64,000 nt of DNA from Desulfosporosinus acididurans (lineage in GTDB: Bacteria; Bacillota; Desulfitobacteriia; Desulfitobacteriales; Desulfitobacteriaceae), in NCBI RefSeq assembly GCF_001029285.1, contig NZ_LDZY01000004.1, positions 62,001 to 126,000 of the forward strand. Direction: 5' to 3'. The position numbers and the translations under genes were made by a program. Below are positions 43,847-53,617 of the stretch, one piece after another; position 1 is the stretch's first letter, and every line of letters starts with the position of its first letter. A model generated the notes under the pieces. It saw nothing but the letters and a program-made list of their open reading frames with translations. It was not told the origin of the DNA and made no database searches.

Positions 43847-45703
43847 TTGAATAATAAAATCAGAAATTTATCAAATGCAAATATGAATATAAAAAATATT
43901 TTTAAAGCTATTTCTAGCAAATTAAAAAGCTTAACGTTAAAGAAGAAAAATGTTACAAAAAATAAGTCGATAACGAAATTCCTTAGAAGTTTTCGCAACT
44001 TCAAGATAGCCTATAAAATTAATAGTTTAGTTCTTATTATGGCCGTCTTGATGGGATTTATCGGCTACATAGGTTATGCTTACTATCAAAGACAAAATAG
44101 CGAATTTAATAAAATGTATGCCAGCTCTTTATCAGCCGTTAAGGTCTTAAATGAAGTTAGGGCTAATACGGGAGTGGCAGAGGCTTTGTCCATGGAGATG
44201 ATTTTAGCTCCTATTGACGAAATCCGCAGACAAGAAATTCTTAAGGATCTAAAAAATGCTGATACTACCATAGATGCATCTCTTAAGGACTTTGCTTCAA
44301 TCCGCAAAAGCTCGGGGGAAAACGCAAAGTTAACCGGCTTAAAAAAAGCCCTTACTGACTACAGAAATGAAAGGCAAAAGGCTTTCGACCTCAGTGATCA
44401 AGGAACAAAACAAGAAGCCTATTTCGATTATACCAATAATGCATTAACTTATGTTGATAGTATACATATTCTGCTTTCGAACCTGATTTCTTATAATCAA
44501 GAGTCTATGGATAAAACTCTTGCCCAAAATAACCAAGATTTTCTTTTCGCCGGCAAAGTTTTGCTCATTTTTCCAATTGCTGCGGTTCTTCTAAGCTTGC
44601 TTTTAGGCTTATTTGTGGCGAGACTTTTAGCAGACCCCATCAAGGAAATGTTAAAAAGTGTGCAGGAAGTTGAACATGGGAACTTAGTGGGTAATGAAGG
44701 GCTTATTCTCTCAAGGGATGAAACAGGTCAATTGGGTCTTGCTTTTGATGCAATGCGAACTACCCTGCGTAATTTAGTCGGTGAAGTTTCACGATCCAGT
44801 CAACTTGTGTCAGAATGTGCTCAGGTAATACAAGCGATCACTGAAGAAAATTCTCTTGTTTCAGAACAAATTGCCGGGACTATGACATCAACTGCCTCTG
44901 ATACTGAAAAGCAAGCGGTTACAGTTAATGAGGCTTCCGCTGCTATCCAGCAGGTATCTGCAAGTGCCCAGCAAATCGCAGCTACCAGTATTTTTGTTGC
45001 AGATCTCACCGAGAAGACCTCAAAAACAACAAAATCAGGCCAGGAAGCAATTGACAGAGTTGTTCGACAAATGTCTGTCATAGGGAACAGAACTAAACAA
45101 ATACAAAACAACATTAATAACCTTACCGCAAGTAATCGTCAAATTAAGGATTTTACGAAATCTATCGGTGATATTGCTGCGCAAACCAATCTGCTGGCTC
45201 TTAATGCTGCCATCGAAGCAGCGAGGGCTGGTGAACATGGACGAGGGTTTGCTGTGGTTGCTGAAGAAGTGCGGAAGCTGGCAGAACAGGCTCAGGAAGC
45301 CTCGAAGCAGATTAGCTCCTTGATTAGTAATAATCATGACAATATTACCTCGGTGGTTTCAGTCATGACGGACGCTTTAAATGATGTCGAAGAGGGGATT
45401 CAAGTTGTTGAGATCGCCGGAGAAGCATTTGCCGTGAACAATGGTCATATTGAAGAGGTATCGACTCAGGTCAGGGAAATATCCACATCGATCCAGCAAG
45501 CTGCTGTCGGCAATCAACAGATCGTGGATTCGATTTTTAATATACGAAGGTTTAGTGAGGTTACAGCACAACGTGTTCAATCTGTGACAGGTAATATTCA
45601 AGAACAAGTGGCAACCACTAGTCGTTTGACTAGGGCAAGTCAAGAATTAGCCGCAACCGCCCAAAAACTTCTCACTTCAATCCAAGAATTCAGAGTTAGT
45701 TAA
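43847..45703 (+). CDS. Methyl-accepting chemotaxis protein, transmembrane
   Basis: 618 residues from TTG at 43847, with GGAGG (43834-43838) eight bases upstream; an ATG at 43832 overlaps that ribosome site. A long basic N-terminus precedes the first membrane segment (about 66-84, [20 protein letters not shown]). A four-helix-bundle ligand domain (~88-240), second membrane segment (~244-265), HAMP (~266-320) and the signalling hairpin follow, with its tip [39 protein letters not shown]. It ends without the NWETF pentapeptide. The extended charged N-terminus (~60 residues, Lys/Asn rich) is unusual. Senses an unknown extracellular signal. Confidence 0.92.
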   Translation: MNNKIRNLSNANMNIKNIFKAISSKLKSLTLKKKNVTKNKSITKFLRSFRNFKIAYKINSLVLIMAVLMGFIGYIGYAYYQRQNSEFNKMYASSLSAVKVLNEVRANTGVAEALSMEMILAPIDEIRRQEILKDLKNADTTIDASLKDFASIRKSSGENAKLTGLKKALTDYRNERQKAFDLSDQGTKQEAYFDYTNNALTYVDSIHILLSNLISYNQESMDKTLAQNNQDFLFAGKVLLIFPIAAVLLSLLLGLFVARLLADPIKEMLKSVQEVEHGNLVGNEGLILSRDETGQLGLAFDAMRTTLRNLVGEVSRSSQLVSECAQVIQAITEENSLVSEQIAGTMTSTASDTEKQAVTVNEASAAIQQVSASAQQIAATSIFVADLTEKTSKTTKSGQEAIDRVVRQMSVIGNRTKQIQNNINNLTASNRQIKDFTKSIGDIAAQTNLLALNAAIEAARAGEHGRGFAVVAEEVRKLAEQAQEASKQISSLISNNHDNITSVVSVMTDALNDVEEGIQVVEIAGEAFAVNNGHIEEVSTQVREISTSIQQAAVGNQQIVDSIFNIRRFSEVTAQRVQSVTGNIQEQVATTSRLTRASQELAATAQKLLTSIQEFRVS

Positions 45704-45718
45704 TTCCTTTCAATGGTT

Positions 45719-45757
45719 ACCTTACTCTACAAGAAACGAGTTTTAGTGGAGTAAGGT
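45719..45757 (+). terminator. Terminator after the chemoreceptor gene
   Basis: ACCTTACTC (45719-45727) pairs with GAGTAAGGT (45749-45757), followed by ATAGTTTTA. Weak T-tract. Confidence 0.6.
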
Positions 45758-45831
45758 ATAGTTTTACTATTATTGAGTATTACTTATTATCATCCTTTAA
45801 CAGAAGCGATAAGTGGAACGGAGATGGTACT

Positions 45832-46305
45832 GTGTACAGTATGATGTATGGTGAAATCTCTTTCGAAGAAATGTACTCAATAATCAAAGCTTATTTATCG
45901 CAAGATAAGAAAGGAGAGTACAAAGTCTCAATTGGTTCAGACAGCCAAAACTTTAATGATACTAAAATACCGATAACCGTTGGCATTCATAAAATTGAAA
46001 ATAAAGTCGGTAAAGGAGGAATTTTCTTCTCGGAAATTAGAAGAGTTAATAAAATAAGCAATATACGCCAAAAGATTTATTATGAAACAAATCTAAGTTT
46101 GGAACTCGCCGAAAGATTAAAGGGAAAATTTATTAATGATAACATTCCCAATAAGATAGCAATTCATGTTGATGCCGGATATAATGGCCCGACGGCTAAG
46201 TATATTGCTGAAATAATGGGTTGGGTCAGATCTTGTGGCTTTCAATGTGTCATCAAACCGGATTCCTACATGGCGTCCAGCGTTGCTAATCGATTATCTA
46301 AATAA
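45832..46305 (+). CDS. YkuK-like RNase H-fold protein (DUF458)
   Basis: 157 residues from GTG at 45832, with GGAG nine bases upstream. The RNase H-like pattern is visible: YKVSIGSDSQNF (first acidic strand), GIFFSEIRRVNKISNIRQKIYYE, and IAIHVDAGYNGPTAKYI (second acidic site), ending CVIKPDSYMASSVANR. These match YkuK of Bacillus, a predicted nuclease linked to sporulating Firmicutes. Function unproven. The gene stands alone and is followed by a terminator and a palindromic repeat. Confidence 0.85.
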   Translation: MYSMMYGEISFEEMYSIIKAYLSQDKKGEYKVSIGSDSQNFNDTKIPITVGIHKIENKVGKGGIFFSEIRRVNKISNIRQKIYYETNLSLELAERLKGKFINDNIPNKIAIHVDAGYNGPTAKYIAEIMGWVRSCGFQCVIKPDSYMASSVANRLSK

Positions 46306-46318
46306 AGTATTATGATAA

Positions 46319-46346
46319 ATAAAACCGGGATTACTTCCGGTTTTAT
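46319..46346. terminator. Terminator of the ykuK-like gene
   Basis: ATAAAACCGG (46319-46328) pairs with CCGGTTTTAT (46337-46346). Its right arm runs into the first bases of the palindromic repeat that starts at 46343. Confidence 0.75.
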
Positions 46347-46471
46347 CCAGTTTTTAGTTCACTATTTCTATAAGTGGGGGGGCCTTCGTTAATTTCAGTG
46401 GGGTAGAGTCCGCCTTCGCCGCTAAATATTCCTATTGGGAAAGGCGTCTCGGCGATAATGTCCACTGAACA
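46343..46471. repeat. Dispersed palindromic repeat, copy 7 (long form)
   Basis: Starts TTATCCAGTTTTTAG, then ACTATTTCTATAAGTGGGGGGG, an internal GGCGAA/TTCGCC-rich part, and CCTATTGGGAAAGGCG with ATAATGTCCACTGAACAT (46431-46471), which is nearly identical to copy 2 (14260-14300). The AGTGAACTCG end is missing or diverged. Confidence 0.7.
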
Positions 46472-46546
46472 TGTATTAACGAAAAACAAACGGGAATAAT
46501 TCTAAAAAGCAGATATGGAGTTAGTATCAGATATGGGAGTTAGAAT

Positions 46547-47134
46547 ATGAATGAAGTTAATAATATTGAAGGCGCTTTGGACAACCCTGAAGAGGCATCT
46601 CTATTTGAAGGGTTTGATATTGCAATTCAAAAAAGAGACATTCAGCGAATTGACAGATTGGTAGATGATTACGAAAAGAGCATTTTGAATCGGCTGGAAG
46701 AAGACTATACCAGCAGAACTACATATCCTGACCGCTTAGCCGATCGTATTGCTCAATTTGGCGGAAGCTGGAAGTTTATTATTTATTTTGGACTGTTTTT
46801 GGCTGCTTGGATAGTCTGGAATGGACTTCTTTGGACAAAGTCATTCCATTTTGATGAACCACCATTTATTCTCCTAAACTTATGTTTATCGTTTCTGGCA
46901 GCTTTTCAAGCCCCAGTTATCATGATGAGTCAAAACCGACAAGCCGCCCGTGACAAACATGAATCGGTGATTGATTTTGCTATTAACTATAAGGCTGAGC
47001 TGGAGATTGATGATATGCAAAGTCATTTGCATCGTATTGAAACAGACGGTAAGAAAAATATGGAGCAAGTTAAAACTGAGTTTTCACAAATCAGGAAAAT
47101 TCTGGAGTCTATTGAAGCCAGGCTGGATAAATAA
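46547..47134 (+). CDS. DUF1003-family membrane protein
   Basis: 195 residues, ATG at 46547 after GGGAG. A soluble acidic N-terminus (~1-75) leads into DUF1003: DRLADRIAQFGGSWKFII, two membrane segments (~80-98 and ~110-128) with FHFDEPPFILLNLCLSFLAAFQAPVIMMSQNRQ, then a coiled-coil C-terminus (DMQSHLHRIETDGKKNMEQV). DUF1003 proteins are widespread and of unknown role. It is a single-gene unit, separated by repeat copy 7 from ykuK and by a terminator from the ABC genes. Confidence 0.9.
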   Translation: MNEVNNIEGALDNPEEASLFEGFDIAIQKRDIQRIDRLVDDYEKSILNRLEEDYTSRTTYPDRLADRIAQFGGSWKFIIYFGLFLAAWIVWNGLLWTKSFHFDEPPFILLNLCLSFLAAFQAPVIMMSQNRQAARDKHESVIDFAINYKAELEIDDMQSHLHRIETDGKKNMEQVKTEFSQIRKILESIEARLDK

Positions 47135-47158
47135 ACATGAGTAAGGAAACTTCATGCA

Positions 47159-47213
47159 AGGGGAGCAGCGCATACGACTTTAAACGTAGTGCGCGGGCAC
47201 CTCTTTTTTTATG
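47159..47213 (+). terminator. Terminator after the DUF1003 gene
   Basis: AGGGGAGC...GCGCA (from 47159) pairs imperfectly with TGCGC...CACCTCT, followed by TTTTTTT (to 47213). The rest of the gap to 47455 has AT-rich TTAAG-containing short repeats and no gene. Confidence 0.6.
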
Positions 47214-47455
47214 CAATTGGAGCTTAACAAATCCAAGTGTCCTTCGCGCCAGATAAGTATCTTTACGCTGAAAAAATAGAATTAAAAATTAAGCATATAG
47301 AAATGCAATCAAATACATACTAATACCTGCACTGGGAACATTTACAGAGTTTATTTGTATAACTGACATAAGAGTAAGGATCAATGTTACGACTGAAGGT
47401 TTAAGACTTAAGGTTAATGGGTTAAGAATTAAAATTTAAGGAGCTGTATTGGCTG

Positions 47456-49681
47456 ATGCTGAGACTATGGAGATATTTAAAACCCTATACGTTGTTAATT
47501 ATCACAGCTGTAATTTTGATTTTTTGTCAGGCTATGGCAGACCTTTCCCTGCCGGACTATATGGCCAATATTGTCAATCAGGGAATTCAACAGGGGGGAG
47601 TCCTTAATGCTGTTCCTGTGGCCGTGAGACAAAGTCAGATGAGCAAGCTTACTCTTTTTATGACTCCTGCCGATAAGGCGGAGGTTTTAAAAGATTATAC
47701 CTTAATCGACAAATCAAGTCAGGACTATGAAAGATATGTCCAGACGTATCCGATTTTACAGAGGGAATCAATTGAGGTTCTAAAATCTATCGATCAAGCG
47801 GAAATAAATAAGCTGAACCCAGTATTTGGCAGGGCATTTCTAGCAGTTTCAGGTATTGAAAAAATGAAATCTACCGCTAATGGGGGCGTAATTTCTTTTA
47901 ACGGAATGAAAGTTCCAGCGAATACAGACTTATATGCCCTTATTTCCAGACTTTCTCCAGCTCAACTAGCTCAACTAAACGGAAAAATTAATCAGCAATT
48001 CTCTGCCTTAAGTGACAGTATGATTATTCAAACAGCTGTCAGTTCCGTTAAAGCAGAATATGCTGCATTAGGCATGAACACAAACAAAATACAAAATAAT
48101 TATATTAACAATACGGGTATGGTGATGGTCTTAATCGCTTTAGTCAGTGCAGCCTGTACTATCATGGTAGGGCTTACCTCAGCAGTCATAGCCGCAGGAC
48201 TGGCACGGGATTTGCGTAAAGGTGTATTTTCAAAGGTAGAGAGTTTTTCTAATTCAGAGTTTGATCAATTTTCTACTGCATCACTGATCACGCGAACTAC
48301 CAATGACATTACCCAAATACAGACTCTGATTGTCATTCTGATCAGAATGTTTTTTTATGCGCCAATGATGGGTGTCGGTGGAGTGATCAGAGCTCTGGGT
48401 AAGAGCACTTCTATGTCTTGGATTATTGCTGTTGCCGTAATTGTGCTTTTAGGTTTGATCTCCATCGTTTTTTCGGTAGCTATGCCCAAGTTCAAATTAA
48501 TTCAGAAACTTATCGATCGACTAAATTTAGTCACTCGTGAAAATCTCTCCGGGATGATGGTCATTAGGGCCTTCAACACCCAGAGATTCGAAGAAAGTCG
48601 TTTTGATCGGGCTAATTCTGATCTGACAAAAACCAACCTATTTGTCAATAGGGTTATGGTAGTCATGATGCCGGCGATGACCGTGATTATGAATGGAGTT
48701 ACACTGCTCATTGTTTGGATTGGCGCTTCTCAAATAGCCAATGCAGGGATGCAGGTTGGAGATATGATGGCTTTTATGCAGTATGCCATACAAATTATTA
48801 TGGCCTTTTTAATGTTGTCGGTGATGTTTATTATGATCCCAAGAGCATCAGTATCAGCTCAGCGGATTGCCGATGTTTTGGCGGTTAAACTTGTTATCGT
48901 TGATCCGCAGACTCCTAAAGACTTCGATCCTAAAATTAAGGGCGAATTAGAATTCAGGAATGTTTCCTTCAGGTATCCCGGCGCCGAGGAAGATGCTTTG
49001 CAAGGTATAAGTTTTAAAGCCCTGCCAAATCAGACAACAGCGATTATTGGCTCGACAGGCGCAGGCAAAACAACTCTAATTAACCTGATTCCTCGTTATT
49101 ATGATGTTACAGGCGGTTCTATCTTCTTCGATGGAATAGATATCCGTGACGTAACGCTGCATGATCTTCATGACAAGATTGGATATGTGCCTCAAAAGGG
49201 TATTTTATTCAGCGGAACTATTGAATCTAACTTGCAGTATGCAGATGAATCTGCCTCCCGGGAGGATCTCATCAAAGCTGCAGATATTGCTCAAGCCACT
49301 GAGTTTATTAAGGAAAAGCCGGAAGGATTATTGACAGGTATTGCCCAAGGCGGAACAAACGTTTCAGGCGGACAGAAACAACGATTATCGATTGCCCGAG
49401 CTTTGGTTAAGAAACCGGAACTTTATATTTTTGATGATAGTTTTTCTGCCTTGGATTTTAAAACAGATGCGGCCCTCCGTAAAGCCCTGAAGTCTGAAAC
49501 AGGAGGAAGTACGGTCCTTATCGTTGCCCAGCGCATTTCCACGATTATGAACGCTGAGCAAATTATAGTCCTTGAGGAAGGGAAAGTGGCGGGAATCGGG
49601 ACCCATGATGAATTAATGAAAACTTGCGAGGCTTATCAAGAAATAGCCTTGTCTCAGTTCTCGAAGGAGGAATTAGCATGA
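47456..49681 (+). CDS. ABC exporter half-transporter with degenerate ATPase site
   Basis: 741 residues, ATG at 47456 with AAGGAG 11 bases upstream. A six-segment exporter domain fused to an ATPase. Between membrane segments 1 and 2 sits a ~150-residue extracytoplasmic insert (about 45-215), seen in some clostridial multidrug exporters. ATPase: STGAGKTTL (Walker A), VSGGQKQRLSIARAL (signature) and LYIFDDSFSALD (Walker B), in which Asp replaces the catalytic Glu, the mark of the degenerate site in heterodimeric exporters such as TM287/288 and BmrCD. Its stop overlaps the start of the partner gene at 49678. Confidence 0.93.
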   Translation: MLRLWRYLKPYTLLIITAVILIFCQAMADLSLPDYMANIVNQGIQQGGVLNAVPVAVRQSQMSKLTLFMTPADKAEVLKDYTLIDKSSQDYERYVQTYPILQRESIEVLKSIDQAEINKLNPVFGRAFLAVSGIEKMKSTANGGVISFNGMKVPANTDLYALISRLSPAQLAQLNGKINQQFSALSDSMIIQTAVSSVKAEYAALGMNTNKIQNNYINNTGMVMVLIALVSAACTIMVGLTSAVIAAGLARDLRKGVFSKVESFSNSEFDQFSTASLITRTTNDITQIQTLIVILIRMFFYAPMMGVGGVIRALGKSTSMSWIIAVAVIVLLGLISIVFSVAMPKFKLIQKLIDRLNLVTRENLSGMMVIRAFNTQRFEESRFDRANSDLTKTNLFVNRVMVVMMPAMTVIMNGVTLLIVWIGASQIANAGMQVGDMMAFMQYAIQIIMAFLMLSVMFIMIPRASVSAQRIADVLAVKLVIVDPQTPKDFDPKIKGELEFRNVSFRYPGAEEDALQGISFKALPNQTTAIIGSTGAGKTTLINLIPRYYDVTGGSIFFDGIDIRDVTLHDLHDKIGYVPQKGILFSGTIESNLQYADESASREDLIKAADIAQATEFIKEKPEGLLTGIAQGGTNVSGGQKQRLSIARALVKKPELYIFDDSFSALDFKTDAALRKALKSETGGSTVLIVAQRISTIMNAEQIIVLEEGKVAGIGTHDELMKTCEAYQEIALSQFSKEELA

Positions 49682-51552
49682 GCGTGGAGACCAGGAAGAA
49701 GTCATCTCCGCGGGGTCCCATGGGTGGTGGTATGGGCGGCGGTCCCGGTGGTATGATGCAGGGGGGCGAAAAGGCTCGAGACTTCAGGGGCACCATGAAG
49801 AAACTATTAAATTATTTGCGTCCCTATCGGACGGCCATGATCTTCGTATTTATTTTTGCCGCTGCCAGCTCAGTCTTTTCTATTGTTGGTCCCAAAATAT
49901 TAGGAAATGTCACCACACACCTTTTCGAAGGCGCTTTAAGCAAGCTTTCCGGCAGTGGCAGCGGAATAGATTTCAATTATATTGGGAATACGATTCTCCT
50001 TTTGGCAGGCTTATATTTTTTAAGTGCTCTTTTCAGTTATGTCCAGGGCTGGGTTATGTCAGGTGTGGCTATGAAAGTCAGTTACCAGTTTCGCAAGGAT
50101 ATTTCAGAAAAAATTAATCGTATGCCCTTGGGTTATTTTGAACGAACAAATCATGGTGAAGTGTTGTCTCGAGTTACGAATGATGTAGATACCCTCAGCC
50201 AAACACTAAATCAGAGTTTAACGCAGATTATTACCTCTGTAACGACGGTTCTTGGTGTGCTGGTCATGATGCTCAGTATAAGCTGGCTCTTAACCTTGGT
50301 GGCTTTCATGGTGATCCCCTTGTCCATGATCATTATTATGGTTATCATTAAATATTCACAGAAATACTTCAAGCTGCAGCAAGATTATTTGGGAAATGTA
50401 AATGGTCATGTAGAAGAAATGTATAGCGGTCATGTGATTATGAAAGCCTTTAATGGCGAGGAGAAAAGTATTGCAAAGTTTGAAGGCTTTAATAGCAAAT
50501 TATATAGGGTGGCTTGGAAATCGCAGTTTTTGTCAGGCCTGATTATGCCTATTATGAGTTTTGTTGGAAACTTAAGTTTCGTTCTCGTTAGCGTTTTAGG
50601 CGGTTGGCTTGTCATCCAAAAATCTATGCAGGTTGGAGACATTCAGGCATTTATTCAATATGTACGATCATTTACTCAGCCGATTACTCAATTGGCCAAC
50701 ATCTCGAATATACTTCAGCAAACAGCAGCTTCAGCCGAACGTGTTTTTGAGTTTCTAGCCGAGGAAAATGAAGTTCCGGAGAGCACCAATCCAGTTAAAC
50801 TGGAGAGTGTGCAGGGGTGTGTGGAGTTTAGAGATGTACATTTCGGCTACGAAGCAGATAAGATTATTATCAACAAATTTTCCGCTTACATAAAACCTGG
50901 ACAAAAGGTTGCTATTGTTGGACCGACGGGAGCGGGTAAGACTACGATCGTTAAGCTTTTGATGCGTTTTTATGATGTTAATGATGGTGCAATTTTGGTT
51001 GATGGACATGACATCCGCGACTTCAGCAGGCATGATCTGCGTTCTTTATTTGGTATGGTTCTTCAGGACACATGGCTTTATAATGGAACCATTATGGACA
51101 ATATCCGTTACGGTCGTCTCGAGGCAAGTGATCATGAAGTAATGGAAGCGGCGAAAGCCGCACGCGTCGATAGTTTCGTTCATACACTGCCGAAGGGTTA
51201 TAATATGGTACTAAACGAGGAGGCTTCAAATGTCTCGCAAGGGCAAAAACAACTCTTGACTATTGCTCGAGCCATCTTGGCTGACCCAAAAATACTTATT
51301 CTCGATGAAGCCACCAGTTCTGTCGACACCCGGACGGAAGTTGAAATTCAAAAGGCTATGGATCACCTTATGGAGAACAGAACGAGTTTTATTATTGCTC
51401 ATCGTTTATCCACGATCCGCGATGCTGATTTGATCCTTGTCATGAATCATGGTGATATCATAGAGCAGGGGCACCACAATGAACTTCTGGCAAAAGGCGG
51501 CTTTTACGCTAACCTTTATAATAGCCAGTTTGAGGCTGCTGAAGCAGGCTGA
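49678..51552 (+). CDS. ABC exporter half-transporter, catalytic partner
   Basis: 624 residues from ATG at 49678 (overlapping the previous stop, AAGGAGG upstream). Begins with a Gly/Met-rich stretch (PRGPMGGGMGGGPGGMM, about 12-28), commonly seen in this partner of heterodimeric exporters. Six membrane segments, then an ATPase with PTGAGKTTIVK (Walker A), VSQGQKQLLTIARAI (signature) and ILILDEATSSVD (Walker B with the catalytic Glu). With the upstream subunit it should form a multidrug or lipid exporter with one active and one degenerate ATP site. No regulator adjoins it. Confidence 0.93.
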   Translation: MSVETRKKSSPRGPMGGGMGGGPGGMMQGGEKARDFRGTMKKLLNYLRPYRTAMIFVFIFAAASSVFSIVGPKILGNVTTHLFEGALSKLSGSGSGIDFNYIGNTILLLAGLYFLSALFSYVQGWVMSGVAMKVSYQFRKDISEKINRMPLGYFERTNHGEVLSRVTNDVDTLSQTLNQSLTQIITSVTTVLGVLVMMLSISWLLTLVAFMVIPLSMIIIMVIIKYSQKYFKLQQDYLGNVNGHVEEMYSGHVIMKAFNGEEKSIAKFEGFNSKLYRVAWKSQFLSGLIMPIMSFVGNLSFVLVSVLGGWLVIQKSMQVGDIQAFIQYVRSFTQPITQLANISNILQQTAASAERVFEFLAEENEVPESTNPVKLESVQGCVEFRDVHFGYEADKIIINKFSAYIKPGQKVAIVGPTGAGKTTIVKLLMRFYDVNDGAILVDGHDIRDFSRHDLRSLFGMVLQDTWLYNGTIMDNIRYGRLEASDHEVMEAAKAARVDSFVHTLPKGYNMVLNEEASNVSQGQKQLLTIARAILADPKILILDEATSSVDTRTEVEIQKAMDHLMENRTSFIIAHRLSTIRDADLILVMNHGDIIEQGHHNELLAKGGFYANLYNSQFEAAEAG

Positions 51553-51607
51553 TGAGTTTATAACTTCCTATGGTATGTTTAATTCGAGATTAATTGATTA
51601 ATATTAA

Positions 51608-51645
51608 AGGAGGCTTTTGATTGCTCAAGAGCCTCCTCGATTTTT
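51608..51645. terminator. Terminator between convergent ABC and EamA genes
   Basis: AGGAGGCT (51608-51615) pairs with AGCCTCCT (51630-51637), followed by CGATTTTT. Confidence 0.75.
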
Positions 51646-51675
51646 CCAGGTTATCTAACGCATTTTCGAACAGAG

Positions 51676-52548
51676 TTATGGTTCTCTAATAACTAATAAG
51701 ACTCCGGCAAGTATTAAGACTGAACCTATCCCAAATGGGAGTCCTACGTGTTCGCCGAGAAAAAGCCAGCCAAGCAAAGTTCCTGATAGGGGCTGGAAGA
51801 AGAAAAACAGACTTCCGCTGGCGGCCTCGACCATTTGCAGGCCTTTGTTCCACAAAAAGAAAGCAAGGGCAGTAGAAACAATGCCAAGATACAAGATTCC
51901 ACCCCAAATAGCAGGCTGGGCCATGACGGCGACTGGAATTTGGCTGGCCTGAGAAGCTGCAAAAGGGGTAATAAATATAGTTGCTGTAAAAATTGCATAG
52001 GTCGTAACAACAAGTTGAGAGTAAGTGCTGGGAACTCGTTTGATGAGTACAGACATTAAGGCCCAAGTTACTGCTGCAACGCCTAAGATCAGTCCTCCAA
52101 GCTGATAAGTTGTACTAATATCTCCGATACCAACAATGCACAAGACGCCAATGGTTGCTAAGATCACCGAGAGTCCTTTGCGCAGGGTCATTGTTTCCTT
52201 TAGCAAGAGGCGGGCGAAAATAACCATGAAGGCCGGGGTTGCCGAGGTAATAATAGCTCCCATCTGAGCCGTCGCCAGTTTTGTCCCCAGAAATTGAGTC
52301 CAGATCGATAGGGCATAGCCTGTTATGCCGATCGTCAGAATTAAAGGGATGTCTCGCTTACGTATTCGCCAAGATTGATGGGTTAGGACTGCCATGGCTG
52401 AAAGGACGAGGAGCGCGATTATATAGCGCAGCCAAACTAACTCTAAAGGTGGTATGACGGTAAGAACCACTTTGCTAATGACATACATACCTCCCCAAAT
52501 TGTCGCAGCCAAAGCCAAATAGATAGAGCCTAGTTTATTTTTGGACAT
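51676..52548 (-). CDS. EamA/DMT-superfamily transporter
   Basis: 290 residues, ATG at 52548 with GGAGGGAAC upstream. Ten hydrophobic segments in two EamA repeats: YLALAATIWGGMYVISKVVL at the start and ALAFFLWNKGLQMVEAASGS, FFFQPLSGTLLGWLFLGE in the second half, the usual signature of RhaT/YdcZ-like drug and metabolite exporters. It is not closely related to the EamA protein at 5387. A 17-codon leader frame and a hairpin precede it (52586-52669), suggesting attenuation. Substrate unknown. Confidence 0.88.
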   Translation of the reverse strand: MSKNKLGSIYLALAATIWGGMYVISKVVLTVIPPLELVWLRYIIALLVLSAMAVLTHQSWRIRKRDIPLILTIGITGYALSIWTQFLGTKLATAQMGAIITSATPAFMVIFARLLLKETMTLRKGLSVILATIGVLCIVGIGDISTTYQLGGLILGVAAVTWALMSVLIKRVPSTYSQLVVTTYAIFTATIFITPFAASQASQIPVAVMAQPAIWGGILYLGIVSTALAFFLWNKGLQMVEAASGSLFFFFQPLSGTLLGWLFLGEHVGLPFGIGSVLILAGVLLVIREP

Positions 52549-52585
52549 TTAAGTTCCCTCCGTCGTCAATCAAATTAAGTCCTTA

Positions 52586-52669
52586 TTCCAGACGGAAGAT
52601 GTACCCTTCGATCCGTCAGGATAAAAGGGCATCGGGAACATCATTTTCAAACAGTGGCGCTAAAAACAT
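52586..52669 (-). promoter_or_regulatory. Leader peptide and hairpin upstream of the EamA gene
   Basis: Read leftward, ACGGAGGTG is followed by ATG (52669) and a 17-residue frame, MFLAPLFENDVPDALLS, ending with TGA at 52616. The stop lies inside the left arm of a hairpin CCTGACGGA/TCCGTCTGG (52619-52588 region, one mismatch). A translated short frame running into a hairpin before a transporter gene has the form of a translation-coupled attenuator. The signal and mechanism are unknown. Confidence 0.45.
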
Positions 52670-52951
52670 GCCAATTCACCTCCGTAAAAAGGAAAATTCG
52701 CCTTAACAGACCATTTTTCCTTTAACTTTCAAATTTTAATTTAGATAGATAAAACAATCCAATTATATAATGCCTAAGAACGTAAGATTTGTACGTTATA
52801 TATTTAATTTCTTTAGAACGCTACTATATATTAGGTACTTAGAAGAATAACATTTTTTGAAATTGATTCGTAACCTTGAAAATTATAAGCATCTGGGGTG
52901 AAATATTCGCTATATTTTTATTAATTTCAACTTTTAACTACATTGTTATGT

Positions 52952-53110
52952 TATAATATACAACAAAAGACAAAGGCAAACTTGGTGAAAGCCAAGGACG
53001 CAAAGCCACGGGTCTTTCTATTTGAGGAAGATAGCCGGGTTGCATCATAAAGTAAGAAATGTCTTTGTCGTCAAGAAGAGCTGTCTTGGCGATTTTGCTT
53101 TCTTAGCAAA
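52952..53110 (+). promoter_or_regulatory. Class I cyclic-di-GMP riboswitch (GEMM) with expression platform
   Basis: A TATAAT at 52952-52957 precedes the aptamer. The aptamer (about 52969-53045) has the signature blocks GGCAAAC, a CTTGG-TGAAAG-CCAAG tetraloop stem, GGACGCAAAGCCACGGGTC, and AGATAGCCGGGTTGC, matching the GEMM-I consensus. Downstream, GACAAAG (52969-52975) can pair with CTTTGTC (53063-53069), and CGTCAAGA (53069-53076) with TCTTGGCG (53084-53091) followed by ATTTTGCTTTCTT, a likely terminator. Alternative pairing would make it a transcriptional switch controlling cheW and the receptor gene. Confidence 0.92.
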
Positions 53111-53154
53111 GGAGTGATAATAGAAGTTTAAAAATTCAGAAAGGAGCGAATTAA

Positions 53155-53598
53155 TTGAGTTATATGCAGTTAGTTGTATTTAGATTGGGTGATGAAGAAT
53201 ATGCCCTCGAAATTACGTTTGCTCAGGAGATCATTCGAATTCCGGAAAGAATAACTAAAATGCCTTATCTGCCTTCCTACATAGAAGGAATGATTGACTT
53301 AAGAGGTAAGGCGATTCCGATTATTGATTTAAAAAAGCGATTTGGTGGTGTTGAACAATCTGAGAGAAGTGTTGACAGCCGTTTGCTTATTTTGAACATA
53401 GAGAATGTAGGAATTGGGATAATTGTGGATGATGTCTCAGAAGTTATAAAGGTCGAAGAACAATCGATTGAAAGGCTTAATGCAGAACTATCAGGTCTCG
53501 GAAGTAACAGAGTGCAAGGTGTTGTTCGGATTGACGAGCGTTTAATTCTTTTGTTGAACGGGCTGAATTTTAAGGCTGAAGTTTTAACGAGTAGATAG
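53155..53598 (+). CDS. cheW: CheW-like chemotaxis coupling protein
   Basis: 147 residues, TTG at 53155 with AAAGGAGCG upstream; ATG at 53164 is an alternative. A single CheW domain: [47 protein letters not shown], then [16 protein letters not shown] and [14 protein letters not shown]. It links chemoreceptors to CheA. The gene is directly downstream of the c-di-GMP riboswitch and 19 bases upstream of a soluble receptor, so c-di-GMP should set the level of both. No cheA is in the window. Confidence 0.93.
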   Translation: MSYMQLVVFRLGDEEYALEITFAQEIIRIPERITKMPYLPSYIEGMIDLRGKAIPIIDLKKRFGGVEQSERSVDSRLLILNIENVGIGIIVDDVSEVIKVEEQSIERLNAELSGLGSNRVQGVVRIDERLILLLNGLNFKAEVLTSR

Positions 53599-53617
53599 CA
53601 ATGGGAGTGGTTTAAAG

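Noticed and set aside
51686-52066. Overlapping leftward frames inside the EamA transporter
   Set aside because: Out-of-frame readings of the transporter gene; the main frame has the EamA repeats.
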